From Aquificaceae bacterium (GTDB taxonomy: Bacteria > Aquificota > Aquificia > Aquificales > Aquificaceae): a stretch of DNA of 64,000 bases. A model generated the notes under the pieces. The model was not told the DNA's origin, did not search any database, and saw only the letters and a list, made by a program, of their open reading frames with translations. A program made the position numbers and the translations under genes. The DNA is taken from the NCBI GenBank assembly GCA_027079305.1, contig JALWVU010000001.1, positions 27,044 to 91,043 on the forward strand, given 5' to 3'. Shown piece after piece: positions 1 to 8,622 of this stretch (position 1 is its first letter; the number at the start of each line of letters is the position of its first letter).

Positions 1-8
1 TAATTAAA

Positions 9-716
9 ATGCGCTTTCTCGCTCCCTTCGTCCCCCTCCTTCTACTTTTCCTCTCCTTCCTATTCGCACAGACGGGAGGCACAGGCATACCTCCCAACGA
101 GGACAGAACATTGGGGAACCCTGTCCCCGATGTGATCCTTGTAGACTCCAGCGGTAAAAAGTTCCACCTTTACCAGCTCAAGGGAAAGCCGGTTATCCTC
201 AGTCCCATATATACCCACTGCACCTCCGCCTGCCCGATAATAACGGAAAGCCTGAAGAAAACGATAAAACTCTTTGGACAGCCGGGAAGAGATTTCTACC
301 TTATCAGCCTGACCTTCGATCCGAAGGATACGGTGGAGGATCTAAAAAGGTTTAAGAGGGAGCACGGACTCGGAGAAGGCTGGACGGTTGTTCTGGTTAA
401 GGACAAATCCAAGCTCTTTGAACTTCTCGATGCCATAGACTTTCGCTTTGCTACCCTTCCGGATAGGCAGTTCGTTCATCCCAACCTCATAGTCTTCCTG
501 GATAAGGACATGATCATACGCAAGTATATGTATGGTGTCAGTTTTGATAGGATCGAGTTCGCAAACGCCCTAAGAATTGCAAGAGGTGAGATAGCCCTAC
601 CGGAGAAGTTCAGGGGGCATCTCTTCCTCGTGGGTATGCTCGGCTTCGTGGGAACGGTGGTGTTTACGATAGTGAAGCTCTCCCGGATCCGCTACAGGAG
701 GAAGATGACCGCGTAG
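9..716 (+). CDS. SCO1/SenC family copper chaperone
   Basis: Membrane-anchored thioredoxin-fold protein of 235 aa. Residues 1-20 form a hydrophobic signal/anchor. The copper site of SCO proteins is present as CxxxC (C71, C75) and a distal histidine (H157, in FVHPNL). A second hydrophobic segment lies near residues 206-225, so the periplasmic domain may be anchored at both ends. SCO proteins deliver copper to the CuA centre of cytochrome c oxidase or act as thiol reductases. No oxidase gene is seen in the window, but upstream sequence is cut off. The 3' end overlaps the convergent uppP gene by 25 nt. Confidence 0.9.
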   Translation: MRFLAPFVPLLLLFLSFLFAQTGGTGIPPNEDRTLGNPVPDVILVDSSGKKFHLYQLKGKPVILSPIYTHCTSACPIITESLKKTIKLFGQPGRDFYLISLTFDPKDTVEDLKRFKREHGLGEGWTVVLVKDKSKLFELLDAIDFRFATLPDRQFVHPNLIVFLDKDMIIRKYMYGVSFDRIEFANALRIARGEIALPEKFRGHLFLVGMLGFVGTVVFTIVKLSRIRYRRKMTA

Positions 717-1462
717 AGAACAGCTACCACCATCCTGTACACACCGAAGATAGTAAATCCGTGGGAATTGAGAAATCTAAGAAAGGCCTTTACGGTCAGC
801 ATGGCGGTTATAAAGGCGGTCAAAAAGCCCACTCCCAGAAGCTCCCACTGATCTCCCTCAAAACTGCCTCCCGTCTTGAGAAGATCGTATAAAGTTGCGG
901 CAAGCATCGTGGGAACAGCGAGGATGAAGGAAAACTCCGCAGCGCTCTTCCTCGATAGTCCCATCAGCATACCACCTACTATGGTTGCCCCCGAACGGGA
1001 AACGCCCGGAACCACCGCAAGGGCCTGGAAGAGACCTATAAGGGGAGCTCTCGTTAAAGGCAGTTCTCCAATGTCCCGCAGATAGCAGAACCTTTCACAG
1101 TATCTATCCGCCAGTATCAGCACTATACCGCCGAGGAAGAGGTTTATCACAACGATTAGATCGTTCCCTATCAGGTATCCCTTTATGACCTTGTAAAGGG
1201 CAAAGCCTACAAGGCCCGTGGGAATGAAGGCGAGCATGATCCTCTTCCATGTCTCGAAGTCCCTTATAAAACGTTCCATATAGAGGAATACAACCGCCAG
1301 GATCGAGCCGAGCTGGATGGCTATCTCGAAGCTCTTGGTAAATTCATCGTGGGGAATTCCGAGTATGTGAGCTGTAAGGATCAGATGTCCGGTCGAAGAG
1401 ACAGGGAGGAACTCCGTAAGTCCTTCCACAACACCCAGTATCACCGCGTCTCTTATGTCCAT
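692..1462 (-). CDS. uppP: Undecaprenyl-diphosphatase UppP/BacA
   Basis: Integral membrane phosphatase of 256 aa that recycles undecaprenyl pyrophosphate to the monophosphate carrier for peptidoglycan synthesis. Both family signatures are visible: EGLTEFLPVSSTGH (residues 13-26) and PGVSRSGAT (152-160), with about eight hydrophobic segments. Length is normal for the family. Its start codon overlaps the start of the divergent flavoprotein gene by 8 nt if that gene starts at 1455. Confidence 0.97.
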   Translation of the reverse strand: MDIRDAVILGVVEGLTEFLPVSSTGHLILTAHILGIPHDEFTKSFEIAIQLGSILAVVFLYMERFIRDFETWKRIMLAFIPTGLVGFALYKVIKGYLIGNDLIVVINLFLGGIVLILADRYCERFCYLRDIGELPLTRAPLIGLFQALAVVPGVSRSGATIVGGMLMGLSRKSAAEFSFILAVPTMLAATLYDLLKTGGSFEGDQWELLGVGFLTAFITAMLTVKAFLRFLNSHGFTIFGVYRMVVAVLYAVIFLL

Positions 1463-2627
1463 GGGGGATAATTATAGGGCTGTGAGGTTCGATGCGGTTG
1501 TTGTAGGAGGAGGCCCGGCGGGAGCGAGCACAGCCCGCTTCCTGGCCCAGCAGGGAGTAAAGGTCCTTCTTATAGAGAAAAAAAGACTTCCCCGGTTCAA
1601 GCTCTGTGCGGGTTGTCTCTCCGCAAGGATAGCTCCTCTACTACCGGAAGGTTGGGAGGCGGAAGTTCTTAACACCATAAGGGGAGGGTTTTTGGGATTC
1701 AGGGGAGAGAGATTTCACCAGATAGTTCGCAAAGAGCCCGTCGCCTACATAATCGACAGGGCGAGCTTCGACCACTTTCTCGTGAAGAGCGCCTCCGAAG
1801 CGGGAGCAGATGTATGGGAGGGAACGGAGTTTTTAGAATTCGAAGAGGAGAAAGACAGCATCCTTGTCAGAACGAGTGCGGGAGTTGTAAAGACGGACTT
1901 CCTCGTGGGCGCGGACGGATTCTACACTAAGGTGGGAAAACAGCTCGGATTGAGGAAGAGAAGATTTTTTAGATCTGTGGAGCTCTGGACGGAAGCGGAT
2001 CTGAGGGAAGAGGTTGTAATAGACGTGGGTGTAGTCCGCAGGGGATACGGCTGGATCTTTCCTAAAGGGGACAGGGTAAGCGTGGGGCTTGCCACCACAG
2101 GGAAGGAAAACACCTTGGAGGTTCTGAAAAGATACGTAAACGATCATAGTTTTCTTAAGAACAAAGATATCGGAGGCGTTAAAGGGTGGATGATACCCTT
2201 TGCCCTCCGGGAGGAGAATCTCCATCTGGGGAGAAGCAGGATACTTCTCGTAGGTGATTCCGCAAACATGGTGGATCCGTTACTCGGGGAGGGCATATAC
2301 TACGGTGTTCTCGGAGGCAAGCTCCTGGCGGAAGCGATCGTCAGGAATACCGAAAACGTTTATGAAGAGTATGCAAGGAGTGTTAAAGATAAGATCCTGC
2401 CGGAGCTGTTCTACGCGGGAAAGATAGCCAAGCTGGCCTACACCTTCCAGAGGGTAGCCTTCAGTATGGGAGGCGGGCACGCGGTAGAGAGATTTTTGGA
2501 CCTGCTTTCCGGTAAGAGATCTTACAAGGATCTTTATATAAAAGGTCTAAAGGAGTTTGTTATCTCCCTCTTGCATTTTGAAAATTTTTCGCATATAATA
2601 ATAGATAAAATCCTAAGGAGGAGGTGA
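1455..2627 (+). CDS. FAD-dependent geranylgeranyl-reductase-like oxidoreductase
   Basis: Flavoprotein of up to 390 aa. The N-terminal Rossmann motif VVGGGPAGAS binds the FAD ADP moiety. A second FAD-contact motif, GDSANMVDPLLGEGIYYG, sits near residue 270, as in geranylgeranyl reductases and other PHBH-fold enzymes. The substrate is not evident; reduction of isoprenoid side chains (quinone or lipid) is the family-based guess. ATG 1455 would overlap the divergent uppP start, so GTG 1482, which puts the Rossmann strand close to the N-terminus, is a credible alternative start. The 3' end overlaps an upstream GTG of the rubrerythrin gene by a few bases. Confidence 0.88.
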   Translation: MSMGDNYRAVRFDAVVVGGGPAGASTARFLAQQGVKVLLIEKKRLPRFKLCAGCLSARIAPLLPEGWEAEVLNTIRGGFLGFRGERFHQIVRKEPVAYIIDRASFDHFLVKSASEAGADVWEGTEFLEFEEEKDSILVRTSAGVVKTDFLVGADGFYTKVGKQLGLRKRRFFRSVELWTEADLREEVVIDVGVVRRGYGWIFPKGDRVSVGLATTGKENTLEVLKRYVNDHSFLKNKDIGGVKGWMIPFALREENLHLGRSRILLVGDSANMVDPLLGEGIYYGVLGGKLLAEAIVRNTENVYEEYARSVKDKILPELFYAGKIAKLAYTFQRVAFSMGGGHAVERFLDLLSGKRSYKDLYIKGLKEFVISLLHFENFSHIIIDKILRRR

Positions 2628-2632
2628 AAGCC

Positions 2633-3070
2633 ATGAGCAAGAGCCTGTCAGGAACCAAGACCCTTGAGAACCTCAAGGCAGCTTTCGCTGGAGAGTCCCA
2701 GGCCAACAGAAGGTATCTCTACTTTGCAAGGGAAGCTGACATACAGGGATACCCCGACATAGCCAACATCTTCAGGGAGACCGCGGAAGGTGAGACGGGA
2801 CACGCCTTCGGGCACCTCGACATGATGAGGAAGTACGGCGGAGTGGACCCCGCCACCGAGAAGACCATAAACTCCCTTGAGGAGATGCTCGAATCCGCCA
2901 TAGCGGGAGAAACTTACGAGTATACCGAGATGTATCCCGGCTTCGCTAAGGTCGCGAGGGAAGAGGGCTTTGACGAGATAGCGGAGTGGTTCGAGACCCT
3001 CGCAAGGGCCGAGAAGTCCCATGCCGGCAGGTTCCAAAAGGCCCTCGAGCAGTATAAGGCTTCCGCCTAA
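2633..3070 (+). CDS. Rubrerythrin-like diiron protein without rubredoxin domain
   Basis: Ferritin-like diiron protein of 145 aa. Two E(x)nH iron-binding motifs are visible (ETAEGETGH and ARAEKSH) with further conserved glutamates in [11 protein letters not shown] and AGETYEY. There is no C-terminal CxxC rubredoxin domain, so it is of the sulerythrin/short rubrerythrin type. Such proteins reduce peroxide in microaerophiles. ATG 2633 is chosen because of the strong GGAGGAGGTG ribosome binding site just upstream; a GTG at 2624 lies inside that site. It heads a run with the Fe-S protein, two small membrane proteins and DUF3501. Confidence 0.93.
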   Translation: MSKSLSGTKTLENLKAAFAGESQANRRYLYFAREADIQGYPDIANIFRETAEGETGHAFGHLDMMRKYGGVDPATEKTINSLEEMLESAIAGETYEYTEMYPGFAKVAREEGFDEIAEWFETLARAEKSHAGRFQKALEQYKASA

Positions 3071-3077
3071 GATCTTT

Positions 3078-3097
3078 GAGGGGGATCTTTCCCCCTC
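3078..3097 (+). promoter_or_regulatory. Intercistronic GC hairpin after rubrerythrin
   Basis: GAGGGGG at 3078-3084 and CCCCCTC at 3091-3097 form a 7-bp GC-rich stem with a 6-nt loop, 8 nt after the rubrerythrin stop and 27 nt before the next start. No U-tract follows, so this looks more like a partial terminator or RNA-stabilising hairpin that lets rubrerythrin be expressed above the downstream genes than a full terminator. Confidence 0.55.
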
Positions 3098-3123
3098 CCA
3101 TACGATAACAAGGAGAAGGGATA

Positions 3124-4419
3124 ATGTATGAATCCAGCATAGGTGGAGTAAAGGAGTTTAACTTCGATATCAAAGATCCTAAGTTCTACGACGAAGAAGC
3201 AATCTGGGAGGAGGCGAGAAGGGTCTACTCCAAGTGCAAAGACTGCCGCATGTGCGTGAGTTTCTGCCCCTCCTTCCCAACTCTGTTCGATGCGGTGGAC
3301 GCCAAAGACGACGATGTAAACAAGCTGACCAAAGAGGAGCTTGCCAAACCCCTCGAGCTTTGCTTCCACTGCAAGCAGTGCTACTTCAGATGCCCCTACA
3401 CACCTCCCCACGAGTGGAAGATAGACTTCCCCCACCTGTCCCTTAGATACAAGGCTTGGAAGTTCAAGACTAAAGGGGCAAAGTTTACCGACAAGCTGAT
3501 GGTGAACACGGATCTGAACGGCAAACTCAACGTGGGGCCTCAGGCACATGTGGTAAACGCTCTGATGGACACAAAGCCCGTGAGGGTCATCTTAGAAAAC
3601 TTCATGGGTATAGATCAGAGGGCAAAGCTTCCCAAGTTCAACACCGAAAGCTTCACTTCCTGGTTCAGGAAGAACAGAAGGCCTGTCAGGGGTGAGAACG
3701 GAAGGGTGGTCCTCTTCTCCACCTGTCTGCTCAACTACAACTTCCTCCAGAAGGGTATAGCCCTTACAAGGGTATTGGAGAAGAACGACATTCACATAGA
3801 GCTCCCCGAAAGTCAGGAGTGTTGCGGTATACCCTACTTCGATATAGGAGATCTCGACTCAGCTATCGAGAAAGCAAAGAGGAACATTCAAAGGCTCAAG
3901 CCTTACGTAGAAGCCGGCTTTGACATAATAGTGCCCATACCGACCTGCGCTCTTCAGATAAAGTATGAGTATCCCCTCCTCCTTCCCGACGATCCGGACG
4001 CGAAGGCGGTTGCGGAAAAGGTCTACGACGTTCACGAGTATCTCTGGAAGCTGAACGAAGAGGGCAAGTTCAACAAGGACTTCAAAGTCTCTATGGGGAA
4101 TATCGCCTATCACATCCCCTGCCACCTCAAGTCCCTAAACGTGGGATACAAAGGAGTGGCTCTTCTGAGGCTCATACCCGATACCAAGGTCCGTGTAGTG
4201 GACAGGTGTTCCGGACACGACGGGACCTTCGGTGTTAAGAAGGAGACCTTCGATTACGCTTACAAGGTGGGCTCCAGACTCTTTGATGACCTCAAGGCTC
4301 AGGAGGCGGACCTCTACGTTTCCGACTGTCCCCTGGCGAGCCACATGATAGAGCTGGGAACGGGAAAACAGCCCCTTCACCCCATAGAGGTCCTCTACAG
4401 GGCCTACGGAGGAGGATAA
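3124..4419 (+). CDS. Two-[4Fe-4S] Cys-rich oxidoreductase (GlpC/HdrB-like)
   Basis: 431-aa iron-sulfur protein. Two ferredoxin-type cysteine groups lie at residues C38/C41/C44/C48 and C80/C83/C86/C90. They are followed by two CCG-type domains (ECCGIPYFD near residue 233 and a CSGHDG variant near 363), the layout of GlpC, lactate-utilisation LldE and heterodisulfide reductase B/D proteins. Function by family is electron transfer to or from a quinone or thiol partner. Position between rubrerythrin and DUF3501 suggests an oxidative-stress electron-supply role; this is inference. The stop abuts the next start. Confidence 0.88.
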   Translation: MYESSIGGVKEFNFDIKDPKFYDEEAIWEEARRVYSKCKDCRMCVSFCPSFPTLFDAVDAKDDDVNKLTKEELAKPLELCFHCKQCYFRCPYTPPHEWKIDFPHLSLRYKAWKFKTKGAKFTDKLMVNTDLNGKLNVGPQAHVVNALMDTKPVRVILENFMGIDQRAKLPKFNTESFTSWFRKNRRPVRGENGRVVLFSTCLLNYNFLQKGIALTRVLEKNDIHIELPESQECCGIPYFDIGDLDSAIEKAKRNIQRLKPYVEAGFDIIVPIPTCALQIKYEYPLLLPDDPDAKAVAEKVYDVHEYLWKLNEEGKFNKDFKVSMGNIAYHIPCHLKSLNVGYKGVALLRLIPDTKVRVVDRCSGHDGTFGVKKETFDYAYKVGSRLFDDLKAQEADLYVSDCPLASHMIELGTGKQPLHPIEVLYRAYGGG

Positions 4420-4626
4420 GTGTTTCTTAAGAAGTCTACAAAGTTTGAGCTCGGTAAGGGCTTTATAAATCTGAGCCTTGCCTTTTTTATTTTTTCGATA
4501 ATACAACCTGTAGTTCAAGAAGAGGTGTCTGTTAAGTCCTTTGGCTTCGGCATTCTCGGATTTATAACCTCAGGAGCGATCGGAATTATCTTATTAGAAG
4601 CGGGAGGAGATAGAAATGAAGATTAG
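4420..4626 (+). CDS. Small membrane protein
   Basis: 68 aa with GTG start immediately after the TAA of the Fe-S gene, so probably translationally coupled. Two hydrophobic segments (about residues 15-32 and 42-60) indicate a two-TM inner-membrane protein. I do not recognise the family. The position suggests an accessory or membrane anchor for the Fe-S oxidoreductase. Confidence 0.6.
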   Translation: MFLKKSTKFELGKGFINLSLAFFIFSIIQPVVQEEVSVKSFGFGILGFITSGAIGIILLEAGGDRNED

Positions 4627-4723
4627 TCCTGATACCGCAGTGCTTATTCTTGTTCTTGTCGTTCTTGTCCTTGGTGCCTTCCTGATCCTGATACCCACTA
4701 AAAAAGGCGAGGTTTCCAATTAA
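4616..4723 (+). CDS. Tiny single-pass membrane protein (35 aa)
   Basis: ATG at 4616 preceded by GGGAGGAGATAG, stop TAA at 4721-4723. The 35 residues are ISPDTAVL followed by one long Leu/Val stretch ending in a KK-containing tail, a typical single-span topology. It overlaps the 3' end of the preceding small membrane gene by 11 nt. The good ribosome site and overlap support it as real; its length would hide it from most gene callers. Function unknown. Confidence 0.6.
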   Translation: MKISPDTAVLILVLVVLVLGAFLILIPTKKGEVSN

Positions 4724-4744
4724 TACTCTGTGAGGTGTGTGGAA

Positions 4745-5332
4745 ATGAGAAAAGTAGAGAGAAAAGACATACTGAACCTTTACGAATACGAGAAGGTCAG
4801 GCCAGAGAAGATAAAGGAGATAACCCAGCTCAAGAAGAGGAGAAGGGTTCACGTGGGGGATAAGGTCACCTTCGTCTTTGAGAACTTCGACACCGTCTGG
4901 TTTCAGATACAGGAGATGATAAGAGCGGAGCGGATGGTGAAGGAAGAGGACATCCAGTTCGAGATAGACACCTACAACGAGCTTATACCGGAAAAGAATC
5001 AGCTTTCAGCCACCATGTTCATTGAGATACCTGACCAGAAGGAGAGGAGGGAAACACTCCCGAAGCTCGTCGGTATACACGATACCGTTTACATGCATAT
5101 CGGAAACAAGTATACGGTGAAGGCGGAAGCGGATGAGAAGAGCCAGATGGACTACGAGGAGGGTAAGGCCTCGGTGGTTCACTTCCTCAAGTGGACACTC
5201 ACTCCCGAGCAGGTGGAGACCTTCAAGCGGGAACCTGTCAGGATAGAGATCAACCACGAGAACTACAAGGCCATGGCGGAGATCCCTCCCGAGGTGAAGG
5301 AGGAGCTGATAAAGGATCTGGAGAGCGATTGA
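4745..5332 (+). CDS. DUF3501 family protein
   Basis: 195 aa, starting VERKDILNLYEYEKVRP, a recognisable DUF3501 start. This family is repeatedly found beside rubrerythrin and the Cys-rich Fe-S protein in chemolithotrophs; its biochemical role is unknown. ATG 4745 is preferred because GAGGTG lies 7 nt upstream; an in-frame GTG at 4730 is possible. No membrane segment or metal motif is evident. Confidence 0.82.
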   Translation: MRKVERKDILNLYEYEKVRPEKIKEITQLKKRRRVHVGDKVTFVFENFDTVWFQIQEMIRAERMVKEEDIQFEIDTYNELIPEKNQLSATMFIEIPDQKERRETLPKLVGIHDTVYMHIGNKYTVKAEADEKSQMDYEEGKASVVHFLKWTLTPEQVETFKREPVRIEINHENYKAMAEIPPEVKEELIKDLESD

Positions 5333-5339
5333 CTCCTCC

Positions 5340-6086
5340 ATGCCCGTCCGCCTCAATAAATACCTCTCTATGTGTGGAGTAACATCCCGCAGGAAGGCGG
5401 ATCAGCTTATAAAGGAAGGTAGGGTAAAGGTAAACGGGGAGGTTGTTCGGGAGCTGGGTGTCAAGATCGATCCTGAAGTCGATAGGGTGGAGGTGGACGG
5501 AAAGGAGGTAAAACCTCCCCAGAAGAGATACATAATCCTAAACAAACCCTGCTGTTATCTGACACAGCTCGGCAGATCCCAGAGTGGGAAGAAAACAATA
5601 GAGGAGCTGATAAAGGACGTTCCCGTGAGAGTTTTCCCCGTAGGAAGGCTCGATTACAACACGGAGGGGCTTCTGCTACTGACCAACGACGGGGAGCTCG
5701 CCAACAGAGTTCTGCATCCGAGATACAAACTCCCCAAGGTCTATCTTGCCCTCGTTAAGGGAAAAGTTTCAAAGAACACTCTCAGAAAGATGAAACATGG
5801 AACGGAACTCGAGGACGGATTCGCCGAACCCGACGACGTGAGAATCGTCCGCTACGAGGGAGAAAACACACTCCTTGAAATAGTTTTTCATGAGGGAAGA
5901 AAGCACATAGTCAAGAGGTTCTTGGGAAGTTTTGGGCATCCTGTCCTGAGGCTCAAGCGTGTCGCTCTGGGCCCCTTAAAGCTCGGAAAGCTGTCCCCCG
6001 GTAAATGGAGAGACCTTAGCGAGAGGGAGCTCAGACAGCTCTTCTCCGCCGTTGGTTTAAAATATTCCAAGGGATGGAGTTTTTGA
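5340..6086 (+). CDS. RsuA/RluB-type pseudouridine synthase
   Basis: 248 aa. An N-terminal S4 RNA-binding domain (about 1-60, LNKYLSMCGVTSRRKAD) precedes the catalytic domain with the GRLDYNTEGLLLLTNDGEL motif, whose aspartate is the nucleophile. Length and S4 layout fit RluB (23S rRNA) better than RluE/F, but the target cannot be fixed from sequence alone. Eight bases separate it from DUF3501 and its end overlaps the thioredoxin-like gene by 13 nt. Confidence 0.9.
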   Translation: MPVRLNKYLSMCGVTSRRKADQLIKEGRVKVNGEVVRELGVKIDPEVDRVEVDGKEVKPPQKRYIILNKPCCYLTQLGRSQSGKKTIEELIKDVPVRVFPVGRLDYNTEGLLLLTNDGELANRVLHPRYKLPKVYLALVKGKVSKNTLRKMKHGTELEDGFAEPDDVRIVRYEGENTLLEIVFHEGRKHIVKRFLGSFGHPVLRLKRVALGPLKLGKLSPGKWRDLSERELRQLFSAVGLKYSKGWSF

Positions 6087-6451
6087 AGATATTTCTGATA
6101 GGCGTCGCAGGCACAATAGCGGTAATGTTTGGTCTCCAGCTTTTTGCCCGATGGAGGACAAAAAAGCTCGTAGGAAGGGAAATCCCCAAGAAATTTGGCA
6201 AGGAGGGCATTCTCTACTTCTACTCACCCAGCTGCGGGATTTGTAAAAGGATGGAACCGGTCATAGAAAGCTTGTCCGGCAAGGTAAAGGTGAAGAAGGT
6301 GGACATCTCTCAAAGGGACGGTCTTCAGCTCGCCCGCGATTTCGGTATCCTGGGGACACCCACAACCGTAATATTCAGAGAGGGGAAGGTGGTAAAGGTG
6401 TTCTTAGGATTTCAAAAGGAAGAAAAACTTCTTCAGGAGGTAAGGTCATGA
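6074..6451 (+). CDS. Membrane-anchored thioredoxin-like protein
   Basis: 125 aa. An N-terminal TM anchor (about 5-25) is followed by a thioredoxin fold with CGIC active site (C54, C57) and the cis-proline region GTPTTVIF. The domain probably faces the side opposite to the short N-terminus, but orientation is uncertain. The substrate is unknown. It overlaps both neighbours (13 nt and 4 nt), so it is part of a tight operon with the pseudouridine synthase and transaldolase. Confidence 0.85.
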   Translation: MEFLKIFLIGVAGTIAVMFGLQLFARWRTKKLVGREIPKKFGKEGILYFYSPSCGICKRMEPVIESLSGKVKVKKVDISQRDGLQLARDFGILGTPTTVIFREGKVVKVFLGFQKEEKLLQEVRS

Positions 6452-7101
6452 AGTTCTTTCTCGACACCGCGGACATAGAGCAGATAAGGACAGCCAACAG
6501 CTGGGGAATACTGGACGGAGTTACCACGAATCCGACGCTGATCTCAAAGACAGGAAGACCCTTTAAAGAGGTGGTAAAGGAGATCCTCGAAGAGGTAGAC
6601 GGACCTGTAAGCCTCGAAACTGTCTCTCTTGATGCGGAAGGTATGGTTAAGGAGGGAAGGCTCCTCGCGGAACTTGGCGAGAACGTGGTGGTCAAGATAC
6701 CGATGACTCCGGAGGGAATGAAGGCGGTCCAGATGCTCGAGGCTGAGGGCATACCCACTAACGTCACCCTCGTCTTTTCCCCCATGCAGGCCCTCATAGC
6801 AGCGAAGGCGGGAGCCTCTTACGTCTCACCGTTTGTGGGCAGGCTCGACGACATATCGGGCGAAGGCATGAAGCTCATAAGAGAGATAAAGGAGATCTTC
6901 TACAACTACGAGGTGGACACGGAGATAATCGTTGCCAGCGTCAGGCATCCCATGCACGTCCTGGAGGCCTCTCTCATAGGTGCGGACATATGCACCATGC
7001 CCTTTGCGGTCATGGAAAAACTCTTCAAGCATCCTCTAACGGACAAGGGCATAGAACTCTTCCTCAAGGACTGGGAAAAGGTTCCCGAGAAGCCCTTCTA
7101 A
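6448..7101 (+). CDS. tal: Transaldolase (TalC/MipB type)
   Basis: 217 aa, the short transaldolase/fructose-6-phosphate aldolase class. The N-terminus [14 protein letters not shown] and GVTTNPTLI strand are diagnostic, and the Schiff-base lysine is in [12 protein letters not shown]. It transfers dihydroxyacetone units in the non-oxidative pentose phosphate pathway. ATGA overlap (4 nt) with the thioredoxin-like gene. Confidence 0.95.
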   Translation: MKFFLDTADIEQIRTANSWGILDGVTTNPTLISKTGRPFKEVVKEILEEVDGPVSLETVSLDAEGMVKEGRLLAELGENVVVKIPMTPEGMKAVQMLEAEGIPTNVTLVFSPMQALIAAKAGASYVSPFVGRLDDISGEGMKLIREIKEIFYNYEVDTEIIVASVRHPMHVLEASLIGADICTMPFAVMEKLFKHPLTDKGIELFLKDWEKVPEKPF

Positions 7102-7190
7102 GCTCCATGGGATTATTAACGTTAAATTCACAATTAGAAACTCTTATACTAAGCCCGAAGCTTCCGGTGTTATCTTCTTATTGAGGGAAG
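7102..7190 (+). promoter_or_regulatory. Intergenic promoter region of the HAMP operon
   Basis: 89-nt AT-rich gap after tal. A plausible -10 box TATACT occurs in CTCTTATACTAAGC, with TTAACG or TTCACA upstream as weak -35 candidates. GAGGGAAG precedes the ATG at 7191 as ribosome site. Prediction by eye only. Confidence 0.4.
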
Positions 7191-7568
7191 ATGACTCTGC
7201 TGAACAAGGTTTCTCTTATAGTCTTAGGGGGTGCGGTTGTAGGGGCTGTGTTTACAATTCTTGCTCTCTACGTAGTTCTCGTCATGGCGGGAGTTCCTCC
7301 AGACGAAGCTACGGGTAGGGCGCTCTTTTACGGAGCCATAATAGGTCTTTCATTCCTGATCCCGGTCTACATGATAAGAGTTATGGTTGATAAGTTCATC
7401 CTATCAAAGGTAAGGCACATGACCGAGGTTATTACGAGGATAACGAACGGAGAGGTGGACGCTAAGGTAGAGATCGAGTCGGACGATGAGATAGGTAAGA
7501 TGGCGGAGGCCTTTGAGAGGATGAGAAGAAGCCTTAAACTTCTCATGAGCAAGGCGGGAGGAACATGA
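7191..7568 (+). CDS. HAMP-domain-only membrane protein 1
   Basis: 125 aa. Two TM segments (about 9-31 and 45-65) are followed directly by one HAMP domain ending near residue 120. There is no kinase, cyclase or methyl-accepting output domain, so any signal must pass to a partner. It is a paralogue of the next gene, with the same topology and similar HAMP (ITNGEVDAKVEIESDDEIGKM). Start overlaps nothing; end overlaps the second HAMP gene by 4 nt. Confidence 0.85.
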   Translation: MTLLNKVSLIVLGGAVVGAVFTILALYVVLVMAGVPPDEATGRALFYGAIIGLSFLIPVYMIRVMVDKFILSKVRHMTEVITRITNGEVDAKVEIESDDEIGKMAEAFERMRRSLKLLMSKAGGT

Positions 7569-7948
7569 AGAAGAACAGTATAGTTACGAAGATAATGCTC
7601 ATAGTTCTCCTCGGATCCTTTATGGGAGCAGCCTTCGTCGGCCTTATGACCTACATAGCCTTAATCCAAAGCGGTGTAAGCTCTGTAACTGCCCTTAAAT
7701 ACGCGGTTGGTCTCGCTGTCTTTATGGAACTCTCCTGGATAATCGGGCCGATACTGGGGATAAAAATCCTGATAGAGAAGCTGATCCTTTCAAAAATACT
7801 CCATATAACCGAACTTATGGACAGGGTCAGCACAGGGGACGTGGATGCAAGCATAGAGGTGAAAGGAGACGACGAGATAGCCCAGCTTGCGGACGCCTTT
7901 GAGAAGATGAGGCTGAGCATAAAGGCCCTTTACGAAGTGGTGAAATGA
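7565..7948 (+). CDS. HAMP-domain-only membrane protein 2
   Basis: 127 aa, same layout as its upstream neighbour: two TM segments and a terminal HAMP domain (VSTGDVDASIEVKGDDEIAQL). Tandem duplication is likely; a heterodimer of the two is an obvious possibility. It overlaps both neighbours by 4 nt (ATGA), so all three genes should be co-translated. Confidence 0.85.
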   Translation: MKKNSIVTKIMLIVLLGSFMGAAFVGLMTYIALIQSGVSSVTALKYAVGLAVFMELSWIIGPILGIKILIEKLILSKILHITELMDRVSTGDVDASIEVKGDDEIAQLADAFEKMRLSIKALYEVVK

Positions 7949-8622
7949 ACGCGAGCAGTGAGAGGGAAATAGTAGATTTTCTCGGTCGAGAGAGGGAGCT
8001 TGCCAAGGCGAAAGCTCTGATCCTATTTGACAGGAGCGGTTTCGTCAAGCTCGGCAGTTACGCGATTCCGGAAGAAGAGGCTGATCAGATAGTTAGTACC
8101 TTTTGCAGAGTGGCCTCCGAACTGAAAGAGCTTGAAGGAAGTTCAGCTAAAGGTGAAGGGTTCCTTATAGGAAAGCTCAAAGACTACCTTGTTTACATAG
8201 CTTCCGTTTCGCCTAACATGTGTCTTCTTGGCGTTTTCCCCCAGGATACGAACTTCCTCAAACTGTATCAGTCCATGGGCGTCCTCTCGGAGGTGTTTAA
8301 GGAAAAGAGCCAAGAGCTGGAAGATCTCCTAAAAACCAGAAAAACAGAATTCATAAGCGAGAGTGAAAAGAAGGCCAAACCTTCTAAGACCGCATACCTG
8401 GAACCTTACAAGGTAGATGCTATACTTGAGGAGCTTAAGAATGAGATAGGACCTGCCTCCGAGCTTGTATTCAAGCTGGTTGCCAAGGACATGGGCATAG
8501 ACACGAGGCAGATGAGCAAAGAGCAGGCCTACGCTTTTGTAAACAGGCTGGCGGAAAAGATCGGTTCTTTGGAAAGAAAACAGAAGTTTCTGAAGAGAAC
8601 CTACGGGATAATAGAATCTTAG
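7945..8622 (+). CDS. Cytosolic protein of the HAMP operon, roadblock-like N-terminus
   Basis: 225 aa, not firmly recognised. Residues 1-120 alternate strands and helices in a way that resembles roadblock/LC7 domains (ALILFDRSGFVKLGSY, then LKDYLVYIASVSPNMCLLGVF). Residues 120-150 are charged and coiled. The C-terminal part (from EELKNEIGPASELVFKLV) resembles small helical domains seen at the ends of signalling proteins. Coupled to the two HAMP proteins, it may be their cytosolic output. Roadblock assignment is tentative. Confidence 0.6.
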   Translation: MNASSEREIVDFLGRERELAKAKALILFDRSGFVKLGSYAIPEEEADQIVSTFCRVASELKELEGSSAKGEGFLIGKLKDYLVYIASVSPNMCLLGVFPQDTNFLKLYQSMGVLSEVFKEKSQELEDLLKTRKTEFISESEKKAKPSKTAYLEPYKVDAILEELKNEIGPASELVFKLVAKDMGIDTRQMSKEQAYAFVNRLAEKIGSLERKQKFLKRTYGIIES

